A DNA stretch of 64,000 nt from an uncultured bacterium (lineage in GTDB: Bacteria; Actinomycetota; Coriobacteriia; Coriobacteriales; Coriobacteriaceae), in NCBI GenBank assembly GCA_905214465.1, contig CAJMMD010000009.1:13326-77325 (forward strand), read 5' to 3'. Below are positions 24,897-32,861 of the stretch, piece by piece (the first letter of the stretch is position 1; every line of letters starts with the position of its first letter). The translations under genes and the position numbers were made by a program. The notes under the pieces are model-generated. The model searched no databases and was not told the origin of the DNA. It saw only the letters and a list, made by a program, of their open reading frames with translations.

Positions 24897-25931
24897 ATGT
24901 TCAATTTCGATGAGCCTCGTTACGAGAAGGTTGTGAGCGATGCCCTCGCTCTCCGTCCTCAGATTGAGGCTGCCGTGGACAAGGTCTGCGAGCAGGGTTA
25001 TTCCAACATCTTCTTCATCGGCTGCGGCGGCACCTGGGCCCACACGCTCCCGATGAAGTATTGGGTCGAGACCACCACGGCCGACGTCGACGTCCACTGC
25101 GAGATCGCCGCTGAGTTCCTCGCATGCCCGCCCAAGACCTTCAACAAGGACTCGGTCTGCGTCTTCTCCACCCGTACCGGCACCACCCCCGAGATCATTG
25201 AGGCTGCCAAGTTCTGCCAGGAGCAGGGCGCCCGCACGCTGATGTATGTCTCCAACGACAACACCCCGGCCACCGAGTACGCCGATTACAAGTTCTTCAG
25301 CTTCGCCGAGGACGACGTTCTGTGCGAGGCCATCTACACCTACCAGATCACGCTGGTCGCCCGCTTCCTCAAGAACGCCGGCGCCTTCCCCAAGTACGAC
25401 ACCTTCATGGAAGAGTTCGGCAACATCGCTCCGTACCTCATCAAGGCCAAGGACGCTCAGGACGAGCGCTGCGCCGCCATGGCCGAGGACTTCAAGGACA
25501 CCGATTACCACATGGTGATTGGCTCCGGCATGCTCTGGGGTGAGGCCTACGACTACGCCATGTGCATCCTCGAGGAGATGCAGTGGATCAAGACCAAGTC
25601 CATCCACGCCGCCGAGTTCTTCCACGGCACCATCGAGCTGTGCGAGGAAGGCACGAGCCTCATCATGCTCTACGGCGAGGACGACACCCGTAAGCTCATG
25701 GACCGCGTGGACAACTTCACTCACATGCTCGCCGACGAGAAGGGCGTCAACGTCCGCGTGAACAAGTTTGACACCGCCGAGGTCGAGCTGCCGTTCAGCG
25801 ACCCCGAGTTCCGCAAGATCGTCTCCCCGATGGTCACCTACACCATCACCGAGCGTCTGAGCTGCCATCTCGAGCACGTCCGTAACCACCCGCTCACCAC
25901 GCGTCGTTACTATCACCAGATGAACTACTAA
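24897..25931 (+). CDS. SIS-domain sugar-phosphate deglycase, GfrE/FrlB-like (copy 4)
   Basis: 344 residues. The phosphosugar loop is FFIGCGGTWAHTLPMKYW (about 39-56), with STRTGTTPEIIEAAK near 95. The catalytic block is AAEFFHGTIEL where the other copies have FHGPFE, and the C-terminus is RRYYHQMNY. This is the most divergent of the four paralogs. The P-to-T change next to the active site suggests a different conjugate, as Salmonella GfrE (glucoselysine-6-P) differs from GfrF (fructoselysine-6-P). GGAGTAAGGG precedes the ATG. It lies inside PTS module 2, so its substrate is probably what that permease delivers. Confidence 0.78.
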   Translation: MFNFDEPRYEKVVSDALALRPQIEAAVDKVCEQGYSNIFFIGCGGTWAHTLPMKYWVETTTADVDVHCEIAAEFLACPPKTFNKDSVCVFSTRTGTTPEIIEAAKFCQEQGARTLMYVSNDNTPATEYADYKFFSFAEDDVLCEAIYTYQITLVARFLKNAGAFPKYDTFMEEFGNIAPYLIKAKDAQDERCAAMAEDFKDTDYHMVIGSGMLWGEAYDYAMCILEEMQWIKTKSIHAAEFFHGTIELCEEGTSLIMLYGEDDTRKLMDRVDNFTHMLADEKGVNVRVNKFDTAEVELPFSDPEFRKIVSPMVTYTITERLSCHLEHVRNHPLTTRRYYHQMNY

Positions 25932-26012
25932 TCCTCTCAAATTGCTGCGGTTGTCTGCAGGCGAGCTGCGCAGAATGCCTCGCCTGCAGACCTGTTTCTG
26001 GGGTTGATCGAA

Positions 26013-26786
26013 ATGGTTGTCCAGTATCTTCTAGTTGCACTGGTCGCATTTATTGCGTCCATGGACGAGCAATTATTTGGCATTACGATGCTTGGTCGTC
26101 CGCTGTTTACGAGCCTGTTTGTCGGCTTGATCCTTGGCGATGTCCAGCAGGGCGTTATCGTCGGCGCTGCTTTGGAGTCCATGTTCATGGGCGCCATCAT
26201 GGTCGGCGCGGCGGTTCCTCCCGAGGTCTATGCCTCCGGCGTGCTTGGCTGCGCGTTTGCCGTCATTACGGGTACGGGCACGGCAACTGCCGTCGCGCTC
26301 GCCCTTCCCGTCTCCGTCTTCCTTCAGGTGTGGCGCAGCTTCTGCTACGCCGTTCCGGGTGCCTTTGCCTGCAAGAAGATTGAGACCGCTCTGGCAAATC
26401 GCGATCTTGCCAAGGCGAATCTGTACCATCTGACCATCGTGCCGCTGTCGATTGGCATTCCGTCTGCACTGCTGGTGTTTGGCTCGCTGTTCTTTGGTGC
26501 CGACCTTATCAACAATGCGCTCAACGCGATTCCGCAGTTTGTGATGGACGGCCTCAACGTTGCGTCCGGCGTCATGGTCTGCATCGGCTTCGCTCTTCTT
26601 ATCAGGACCATGGGCGATAACAAGCTCCTTCCCTGGCTGTTCCTGGGCTTCATTATGGTCATCTACCTCAAGATGGACGTGGTCGGCGTCGCCGCAGCTG
26701 CCATTTGCGTCGCGCTGCTCCTGGCCTTCCGCGAGGGCTCGTCCGGTCCGCAGACGGTTGCTGCAGATGAAGAGGAGGACTTCTAA
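26013..26786 (+). CDS. PTS mannose-family EIIC permease component
   Basis: 257 residues with about seven hydrophobic segments. VALVAFIASMDEQLFGITML at the start, GDVQQGVIVGAALESMFMGA and GAAVPPEVYASGVLG match ManY-type EIIC. It forms the sugar channel with EIID. ATG 26013 is taken as the start; an upstream TTG at 26004 is possible, and only a weak TGGGG precedes either. Its stop codon overlaps the EIID start (TAATG), indicating translational coupling. Confidence 0.92.
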   Translation: MVVQYLLVALVAFIASMDEQLFGITMLGRPLFTSLFVGLILGDVQQGVIVGAALESMFMGAIMVGAAVPPEVYASGVLGCAFAVITGTGTATAVALALPVSVFLQVWRSFCYAVPGAFACKKIETALANRDLAKANLYHLTIVPLSIGIPSALLVFGSLFFGADLINNALNAIPQFVMDGLNVASGVMVCIGFALLIRTMGDNKLLPWLFLGFIMVIYLKMDVVGVAAAAICVALLLAFREGSSGPQTVAADEEEDF

Positions 26787-27634
26787 TGGCTATCCAGAAC
26801 ACCGACCTCAAAGAGGCCAAGAAGGACGCGATTATGACTCCCGATATGTATCGGAGCATGTTCCTTCGCCAGTTTACGAGCCAGTGCTCGCAGTCGTACG
26901 ACAAGATGATGGCAATGGGCTTCATGTACACCATTCAGAAGCCCCTGCGAAAGATCTATCCCAACGACGACGATTACTATGCGGCGCTCGATCGCCATAC
27001 CGAGTTCTTTAACATCACGCCTCATGTGCTTCCGTTTGTAGCCGGCCTAACGGTTTCGATGGAAGAGCAGGCGGCTGCCGATAAGAACTTCGACACGTCC
27101 TCGATTAACGCCATGAAGGTCGGCCTTATGGGACCGCTTTCCGGCATCGGCGATTCGTTCTACTGGGGTACGTTCCGCGTGGTTGCCGCCGGCATTGGTA
27201 TTGGCATCGCTTCGACGGGCAACCCGCTCGGCCCCATCGTGTACGCGCTCATCTACTCCGTGATTAACTTTGCAACGCGTATCGTCGCCGCCCATCTGGG
27301 TTACGACTTGGGAACCAAGTTTTTGCAGCAGTCCGAAGAGAGCAACCTTATGTCTCGCATGACGCATGCTGCCGGTGTTCTCGGAATGACCGTTATCGGC
27401 GCCATGATTGCGGCACAGGTCTCGCTGTCCACGGCTTTGACCTTTGACGTGGGTGGTTCGGAGATTGTCCTGCAGGATCTGTTCGATTCGATCTTCCCCG
27501 GTCTGCTGCCCTTGCTGGCAACGTTCGCTTGCGTTGCCCTCTATAAAAAGGGCGTCAAGACCATTTGGATCATCTTGGGCATCTTCGCAATCTGCATCAT
27601 CGGAACGGGCTTGGGAGTGTTCGCGGCGGCGTAA
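26786..27634 (+). CDS. PTS mannose-family EIID component
   Basis: 282 residues. FLRQFTSQCSQSYDKMMAMG, GFMYTIQKPLRKIYP and GLMGPLSGIGDSFYWGT are EIID hallmarks, and C-terminal membrane helices follow. The ATG overlaps the EIIC stop by one base. It closes PTS module 2 and has a good terminator behind it. Confidence 0.92.
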   Translation: MAIQNTDLKEAKKDAIMTPDMYRSMFLRQFTSQCSQSYDKMMAMGFMYTIQKPLRKIYPNDDDYYAALDRHTEFFNITPHVLPFVAGLTVSMEEQAAADKNFDTSSINAMKVGLMGPLSGIGDSFYWGTFRVVAAGIGIGIASTGNPLGPIVYALIYSVINFATRIVAAHLGYDLGTKFLQQSEESNLMSRMTHAAGVLGMTVIGAMIAAQVSLSTALTFDVGGSEIVLQDLFDSIFPGLLPLLATFACVALYKKGVKTIWIILGIFAICIIGTGLGVFAAA

Positions 27635-27676
27635 TGTTGACTGCTATGCTCGCGCGTTGGATAACTAACTGACCGT

Positions 27677-27716
27677 TTGAAAACGGGGCTCGGCGTAAGG
27701 CCGGCCCCGTTTTTTA
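27677..27716 (+). terminator. Terminator after PTS module 2
   Basis: AAAACGGGGC...GGCCCCGTTTTTTATTT forms a GC-rich stem followed by six T residues. Confidence 0.85.
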
Positions 27717-27732
27717 TTTGAGGGATTTTCCG

Positions 27733-28035
27733 ACCGTCCAAAAAATCACACTCGTCCATCACTCACGCATCTCTCATCTCTCATTCGTCACTAATGCGAG
27801 AGATAACAGAAAGACGAGAGATAAATATGAGAGATAACAATGCTGCAAGGTGGCTAGGGGATCGAGTCAAAGTTCCCGTATACATGAGTTTACCTGCGCG
27901 AACGTGATTTGGTTGAACCGATAACGGCATTTTTGTCTCTCATCTCTCACTCATCACTAAGCTGAGAGATAAATGAGAGATAGACAGACAGACGGACTGT
28001 CGGGGGCATGCATCGCTGTCAGATTAATGCCGCGC
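27733..28035. repeat. Right flanking repeat of PTS module 2, with internal duplication
   Basis: 27733-27792 aligns with 22601-22660. Within this region CTCTCATCTCTCA(T/C)TC(G/A)TCACTAA occurs twice (27771-27794 and 27937-27960), each time followed by GAGAGATAA-type sequence. The final ~60 bases again resemble the left flank (GACAGACAGA, TCAGATT). This fills most of the 544-bp gap before the PilZ gene; no gene is seen. Confidence 0.6.
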
Positions 28036-28178
28036 GCGGAGCAGCTGCACGTTCACCCGCGCCCTGCATCCCGCCATTTCACGCGCTGCACATCGAAACC
28101 TCCAGCAAAGCAGTTACAATAGCCCAATGTGCATCGCGCACGACGATGATATCGGCGCCCGCGACTGGGGGAGACAAC

Positions 28179-28844
28179 ATGGCAGAGCAACAGATAACGC
28201 CGGGGACCAAGCTGCAGGTGGCATTCGACGTGCCCATGGGCCAAAAAACCGACTTCAACATGCTCGCCACGTACAAAGAGAACCTGGACGACGCGTACTT
28301 TCTTATGAGCGCGCCCATGCTCGCCGGCAAGCCGCTGCTCATGGACGAAAACCAAAAGCTGCTGCTGCAATACAAAGTGGGCGAGGAAACGTTCGTGCTC
28401 GCCGGCTACCCCGAGTCAGTCGAGAAAAAGGGCATCCGCACCTACTGGAAAATGCGCAAAGTCGCCGAGCAGCGCACCTTCGTTAAGCGCCGCGACGAGC
28501 GTTTTAAGGTCGCCATGCGCCTGACCTACCAGCGCGACAACGCGCCGACCCCCGAGCCCGAGGACGCCATGACCATCGACGTCTCGGCTGGCGGCCTGGC
28601 CGTCTACCTCAACGATTATCCCGACGTGGGCGAGGCCCTGTCCGTGCAAATGCCCACAATCCGCCTGCAGGGAGAGCGCCACGAGCTGCCCGAGCAGCTG
28701 GGCATCGTGTGCTGGGTGCGCCGCGCGCCCAAGGGCAGCCTGTACCGCAACGTCTGCGGCCTGCAGTTCCGCTATACCGACGACATGGAGCGCGAGCTCG
28801 TCAAAGAATACGTCGGCTACATCCGCGCCAAATATAAGATCTGA
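28179..28844 (+). CDS. PilZ-domain c-di-GMP-binding protein (YcgR-like)
   Basis: 221 residues. A YcgR-type N-terminal domain (about 1-98) precedes a PilZ domain. The PilZ domain has the RxxxR motif in KRRDERFK (Arg104, Arg108) and DxSxxG in IDVSAGGLAV (Asp134-Gly139), the two halves of the c-di-GMP site. YcgR-like proteins couple c-di-GMP to motility or envelope machinery. ATG 28179 follows GGGGGAGA by 5-6 bases. The next gene begins 5 bp after the stop and encodes a membrane member of the SipW-type family, so c-di-GMP control of that surface system is plausible. No c-di-GMP synthase lies in the window. Confidence 0.88.
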   Translation: MAEQQITPGTKLQVAFDVPMGQKTDFNMLATYKENLDDAYFLMSAPMLAGKPLLMDENQKLLLQYKVGEETFVLAGYPESVEKKGIRTYWKMRKVAEQRTFVKRRDERFKVAMRLTYQRDNAPTPEPEDAMTIDVSAGGLAVYLNDYPDVGEALSVQMPTIRLQGERHELPEQLGIVCWVRRAPKGSLYRNVCGLQFRYTDDMERELVKEYVGYIRAKYKI

Positions 28845-28849
28845 TCGCC

Positions 28850-30001
28850 ATGGCACTGTTCAAGCGTAACGACAATAAAGATCAAGCTGCCGAGGATTTG
28901 GCCGAGGATTTCGTCGAGGACCAGGCCGAGGACACGTCGCGGGATGCGCTCGACATCAATGCCGAGGACGTGCCCGGCGAGGATTCCGCGCCCAAGCAGG
29001 CTCCCACCTTCCGCAAGTGCTTTGGCAAACCCAAACGCAAGTCCAAGCCCAAGCGCAACCTCCGCGGCGTGGTGCGCATCGAGGAGCTGGAGCAGGCGCT
29101 GGCCGACCAGGACTTGGACGACATCGACCCCGACGCGGTCGTGTCCATGTATATGCCCAAGCGTCGCATGGAGCGCATCGGCGCGGCGCTGCTGCGCATG
29201 GACAAGCTGCAAAAAGCCCTCGTGGTGCTGGCGCTTGCCTTTGGCGTGTTGTTCGCCCTATCGTTTATGCAGGAAAACATGGGTAACTTCACCATCAACC
29301 TCAACCGCCTGGAGCTGTTCCGCCGCGGCGTGGCCATTGCCGACAACGGCGACTTTAACAACGCCACCGCGCGCCTGGCCGCCGACGCCTTGGACAACGG
29401 CACCAATATCGCTGCCGAGGACCTGCCCGACAACCTGGACGATATCGACGGCAGCCACAACGGCAAGAACTACGTGGCGTACACCTTCTATATCCGCAAC
29501 GCCGGCAAGACCGATCTGGGCTACAGCGCCAAGCTCAAGGTGGTCAGCGCCAGCAAGGGCGTGGAGAAGGCCGCGCGCGTGAGGGTGTATCGCAACGGCG
29601 AGCCTACTACCTATGCGGCGGCTGCGACCGATGGCAACCCCGAGCCCAACACCGAGCCGTTTGCGTCCAAAGACGTGGTAACGACCATTAGCCACGCGAA
29701 CTTCCGCGTGGGCGATGTGGACAAGTACACCGTGGTCATTTGGCTGGACGGCGACGATCCGGAGTGCGTGGACAAGATCATTGGCGGCGCGGTGGAGTTC
29801 GGTTTTGACTTTGATTCGTCTGAGACCGACGATTCGAGCCTGTTCGCTAAGTTCGTACAGGATATTGCCGATACCCTGACCGGCAACGACCCCATTAGCG
29901 CGAGCGGCAACGAGGCGCCCGATTACTACAAGGAGCACGAGGTGACATGGAGTAGTCGCCGCAACCAAAAGAACTCGCCTGCGGGGGACGGGGACAAATA
30001 G
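28850..30001 (+). CDS. Membrane-anchored member of the SipW-type secreted family, with long cytosolic N-terminus
   Basis: 383 residues. An acidic stretch (13-48), a basic patch (55-71) and a helical segment precede one hydrophobic helix (about 121-140). That is followed by FMQENMGNFTINLNRLEL, resembling the region after SipW-type signals. The external part is a beta-rich domain ending in VVIWLDGDDPECVDK, the same W-x-E/D-G-x-D-x-x-C motif found in six other window proteins. It likely displays a TasA/camelysin-like domain outside while its long N-terminus stays in the cytosol, perhaps near the PilZ protein encoded 5 bp upstream. No known family name is assigned; function unknown. Confidence 0.7.
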   Translation: MALFKRNDNKDQAAEDLAEDFVEDQAEDTSRDALDINAEDVPGEDSAPKQAPTFRKCFGKPKRKSKPKRNLRGVVRIEELEQALADQDLDDIDPDAVVSMYMPKRRMERIGAALLRMDKLQKALVVLALAFGVLFALSFMQENMGNFTINLNRLELFRRGVAIADNGDFNNATARLAADALDNGTNIAAEDLPDNLDDIDGSHNGKNYVAYTFYIRNAGKTDLGYSAKLKVVSASKGVEKAARVRVYRNGEPTTYAAAATDGNPEPNTEPFASKDVVTTISHANFRVGDVDKYTVVIWLDGDDPECVDKIIGGAVEFGFDFDSSETDDSSLFAKFVQDIADTLTGNDPISASGNEAPDYYKEHEVTWSSRRNQKNSPAGDGDK

Positions 30002-30010
30002 AACGAACAA

Positions 30011-30052
30011 GCGCCGGGCCGGGATTGATTTCCCGGCCCGGCGCTTTTGGTG
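30011..30052. terminator. Bidirectional terminator
   Basis: AGCGCCGGGCCGGG and CCCGGCCCGGCGCT pair around ATTGATTT, with TTTT on the plus side. It separates two convergent genes. Confidence 0.85.
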
Positions 30053-30057
30053 ACGGC

Positions 30058-30567
30058 TTATGCCGAGGTTTTGCCATCGGAGGCGGTGGCGGCTGAGGCA
30101 CCGTCCAGCAAGAACAGTCGCAGCGCGAGCTTGATCGCGTAGCCCGGCTTGACCTGCGCCGCGTCTCTCATGCGCTCGCCCAGGTCGCCGCAGTAGGCAT
30201 AAAGGTCGCGGATCAGATCTGCGCCCGAGAGCGTAAACATGTAGCCTGCGTCCGAAAGCGCGTTGGGTGCTGCGGGCAGCCCCGCAGCCGCACAAAAGCT
30301 TGCGAGGTCGGGGTTCATGACGGCCTTGTAGTCGATCGCGGTGCCACGGTCCTGAGCGGCCTGCTCCTGTTTGCGGGTGTGCGACAATGCCGTCGCCAGC
30401 ACAAAGCTGGGCGTGGGTGCGTTGACGTCGTCGGTGGTGGCGACGAGCTTGCCGGCCGCTTGCGTGACCAGCCAGGCAACTTCGCGCTGGCAACGAACGG
30501 CCTTGCGCGTCACCGGCTTGATCGATCCGGCGGAAACGCTTCCCTTGGGTTGATTGGCGGCAGGCAT
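30058..30567 (-). CDS. Hypothetical protein, 169 aa
   Basis: The protein is not recognised. MPAANQPKGSVS opens a probably disordered N-terminus, then a mostly helical body follows (REVAWLVTQAAGKLVATTDD, GYMFTLSGADLIRDLYAYCG). No signal peptide, membrane helix or catalytic motif is visible. The start at 30567 has GGGAGG a few bases upstream. It is convergent with the SipW-type gene at 28850 and divergent from that at 30965. Confidence 0.7.
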   Translation of the reverse strand: MPAANQPKGSVSAGSIKPVTRKAVRCQREVAWLVTQAAGKLVATTDDVNAPTPSFVLATALSHTRKQEQAAQDRGTAIDYKAVMNPDLASFCAAAGLPAAPNALSDAGYMFTLSGADLIRDLYAYCGDLGERMRDAAQVKPGYAIKLALRLFLLDGASAATASDGKTSA

Positions 30568-30964
30568 GGGCCCTCCCAACAAATAGCCCGTTTAGCAGGC
30601 AAAAATGACACGTGCCACACCAGTATAGCGAGTGGAGAGGGGCTAGGGCGAAGCTCGGCGGAGGGCGTATGCATGCGTTGACATGGCGCTGCGGTCGCAA
30701 GCCTTAAGAGGGACTTATGACTGCGCGGGAGAGAGATCAAATAAGGTAAACGATGTTCACATAGCACCACATATAAGCCGAGGTAGGCCTATGAATCTGC
30801 CGAGATGTAGGCTGCCGAAAACTCATAAGGAAATCGTAAGAATTATGGTATTCTCAATTCCATGTCTAAAGGATGGGCAAGCAACATCCAACACGAAAGC
30901 GCGGGCTCCCCTTCCGGGCTTCTCGAGGGTCATCTGGGATGAATGGGGAAAGAAAGGGGTCCGT
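30568..30964 (+). other. 397-bp region before the SipW-type gene at 30965
   Basis: This is the promoter and long leader region. It is AT-richer than its surroundings at about 30720-30870. A 26-codon open frame (30862-30942) lacks a ribosome site. No known riboswitch motif was found. AAAGG at about 30953 is the ribosome site of the next gene. Confidence 0.4.
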
Positions 30965-31738
30965 ATGGATACCAAGGCATTAAAGAAGCAGATGGGCGCC
31001 GCCATCGCCATGGTCCTCGTGGCAGCCGTAGCCCTCGGCTCCGCCACCTTCGCATGGTTTGTGACGAACAATAAGGTCGACGCTACCACTACGAATATCG
31101 CCGCTCAATCTAATGCTGCGTATATGACAATCGCTAATGGGGAGACTGGCGCCCATAATTCTGATAAGACTAGTGCGGTAACTCAAATTACCGGTCCTAT
31201 CAAGCTTTATCCTGCTACGTTTGGTGAGCAAGGTGGGGCCACCGAGGGTACGTTTATGACCGGTTACGGCACGGATCTCGATAATGGCGCTCTTGACGGC
31301 GATTTAAAGACCGTTGGAACTCCTGACCAGGCAAACGATAAGCAATTTGCCAAGAAGGAGCAATTCAACATCAGCTCCAAGGGACAGAACCTCAGCGATC
31401 TCAAGGTTGAGAGCGTTGACGGCTTGAAGGATGCAGCCGATGGTCAGCTTTTGAAGACTTCCTTCCGCGTGCTTATCACTAATGCGAATAACTCTGCTTG
31501 GGTTGTTTATGGTCTTGGGAACGATGGTAAGTACGAAATCAAGCTTTCTTCTGCGGGCAATAAAACCGCACCGGTTCTCGGCACTGTGACTGCTGGTCAG
31601 GATACTCTTGTTAATGTGTATGTGTTCTACGAGGGCTCCGATACCAACATTCATACGAAGAACCTTCAGGATAATTTGCTTGATGAGTCGCAGAGCGTGA
31701 AGATTAACTTCACCGCAACTGCTAACAATCAGAACTAA
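30965..31738 (+). CDS. SipW-dependent-type secreted protein (TasA/camelysin-like)
   Basis: 257 residues. A basic start (MDTKALKKQ) leads to a hydrophobic signal (11-27) ending in GSATFAWFVTNNKVD. The T-x-A-W/F-F motif is typical of SipW-cleaved precursors such as TasA and CalY. The mature part is Ser/Thr/Asn-rich and beta-prone and ends with the VYVFYEGSDTN motif, lacking the Cys of its relatives. It is probably exported and assembled at the surface. Codons are noticeably more A/T-ending than in neighbouring genes, which may mean high expression or separate origin. It has its own leader and terminator. The maturing peptidases are likely those at 42286/47056. Confidence 0.78.
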   Translation: MDTKALKKQMGAAIAMVLVAAVALGSATFAWFVTNNKVDATTTNIAAQSNAAYMTIANGETGAHNSDKTSAVTQITGPIKLYPATFGEQGGATEGTFMTGYGTDLDNGALDGDLKTVGTPDQANDKQFAKKEQFNISSKGQNLSDLKVESVDGLKDAADGQLLKTSFRVLITNANNSAWVVYGLGNDGKYEIKLSSAGNKTAPVLGTVTAGQDTLVNVYVFYEGSDTNIHTKNLQDNLLDESQSVKINFTATANNQN

Positions 31739-31768
31739 GCCCAATTTGTAGCTGTTTGCTTTTTGGGT

Positions 31769-31807
31769 AAAAGGGCAGGTTCCCAGCCCGGGATCCTGCC
31801 CTTTTTT
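31769..31807 (+). terminator. Terminator after the SipW-type gene at 30965
   Basis: AAAAGGGCAGG...CCTGCCCTTTTTT forms a stem followed by six T residues. Confidence 0.87.
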
Positions 31808-31827
31808 AACGGAGGGAGGCGACGGAT

Positions 31828-32778
31828 ATGCACGATTCGGTAAAGAAACTCAAGATTCAGCTGATTGGAGCGGCGCTAACCGTCGTCGTCTCGGCGGTGG
31901 CGCTTTCTGCAACTACCTACGCATGGTTTGTCACGAATAGTAGAGTTCATGCGACTACCAGCACCATTTCTGCTCAAGCGAATGGCATGGTACTCCAAAT
32001 CGTTGAGGGTGACACACCCGACCACGGCTCCGACACCTCTACGATTGCTTCTGCAACCGGTCACGAGATTAGCCCGTCATCGACGAACGATGCCAAAAAC
32101 TGGTACGTTCCCCAAGGCTGGCAGGGCGTTAATGTGAGCACCTATCAAAAAGTCGACACATCCATTTCGGGTGAGACTCCCGGCAAGTACACCATTCAGG
32201 GCAACGATTACTATGCATTCACCGCTGCGAATTACACGTTGTATACCGTGGCGAACACGGGCGTTGCCGATGTGTATTTGGACGCGAGCAACGGCTCGCC
32301 CATTACGATCACGCAGCATGGCGGCACGCAGAAATGGTTCGATAAAATCATAGGCAGCCTGCGCGTGGGCATTGTGATCAACGGTGTGTTGCGCGTTGTC
32401 TATGCGCCAGCTGCTCCCTCGACAACCGATACGGGCAACGACGTGGCTACCGTTGCAGGTTGGTCGTGCGTCGACTCCGAATCTCTAAACAAGGTTGTTG
32501 CTCCTACGTATTTACACCTTTCTAGCACTGATTCGCTTGATCAAAACGGCGATAACTGGGGTGCCACGAAAGCGGGCGAAGCCTACATTAAGCCGAGCGG
32601 CAACGCGCAAAAGGTCGCTTCGAGCGTCGATTACAACGGCACGAACATGAAGATTGTCATCTGGATGGAAGGTACCGACTCCGACTGCCAAAACTGGTCC
32701 GAGCAGGGCAAGAACACCACTGCTCCGACCTTTGACGTAACGGTCAGCTTGGTCGGTATCGTGCCTGACGGCAAGTAA
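31828..32778 (+). CDS. SipW-dependent-type secreted protein
   Basis: 316 residues. The basic MHDSVKKLKIQ start, hydrophobic signal (12-28) and SATTYAWFVTNSRVHATT junction closely match the gene at 30965, so the two look like tandem duplicates with diverged bodies. The mature region has alternating beta-type segments (YYAFTAANYTLYTVANTG, then VADVYLDASNGSPITI) and ends with the IVIWMEGTDSDCQNW motif. GGAGGGAGG precedes the ATG. It has its own terminator, and the Sau3AI-type restriction genes follow. Likely a surface-exposed fibre or adhesin subunit; exact role unknown. Confidence 0.78.
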   Translation: MHDSVKKLKIQLIGAALTVVVSAVALSATTYAWFVTNSRVHATTSTISAQANGMVLQIVEGDTPDHGSDTSTIASATGHEISPSSTNDAKNWYVPQGWQGVNVSTYQKVDTSISGETPGKYTIQGNDYYAFTAANYTLYTVANTGVADVYLDASNGSPITITQHGGTQKWFDKIIGSLRVGIVINGVLRVVYAPAAPSTTDTGNDVATVAGWSCVDSESLNKVVAPTYLHLSSTDSLDQNGDNWGATKAGEAYIKPSGNAQKVASSVDYNGTNMKIVIWMEGTDSDCQNWSEQGKNTTAPTFDVTVSLVGIVPDGK

Positions 32779-32803
32779 TTCGAATTTTTCGATAGCTAAA
32801 TAA

Positions 32804-32841
32804 CGAGGGCCAGTTCTGGATTGAACTGGCCCTTGTTTTCT
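32804..32841. terminator. Bidirectional terminator between SipW-type gene and methyltransferase
   Basis: GAGGGCCAGTTC and GAACTGGCCCTT pair across TGGATT and are followed by a T-rich run (TTGTTTTCTTT). Confidence 0.82.
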
Positions 32842-32861
32842 TTATGCTAAAAGCAGTTTAA

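Noticed and set aside
27771..27960. Repeated CTCTCATCTCTCA units resembling a CRISPR array
   Set aside because: There are only two units with irregular spacing, no conserved spacer length and no cas genes.
30862..30942. 26-codon open frame in the leader of the SipW-type gene at 30965
   Set aside because: It has no ribosome-binding site and no regulatory codon run, so there is not enough to call a leader peptide.
30568..30964. Possible c-di-GMP riboswitch before the SipW-type gene, suggested by the nearby PilZ gene
   Set aside because: The conserved GEMM-I core and tetraloop-receptor sequences could not be found.
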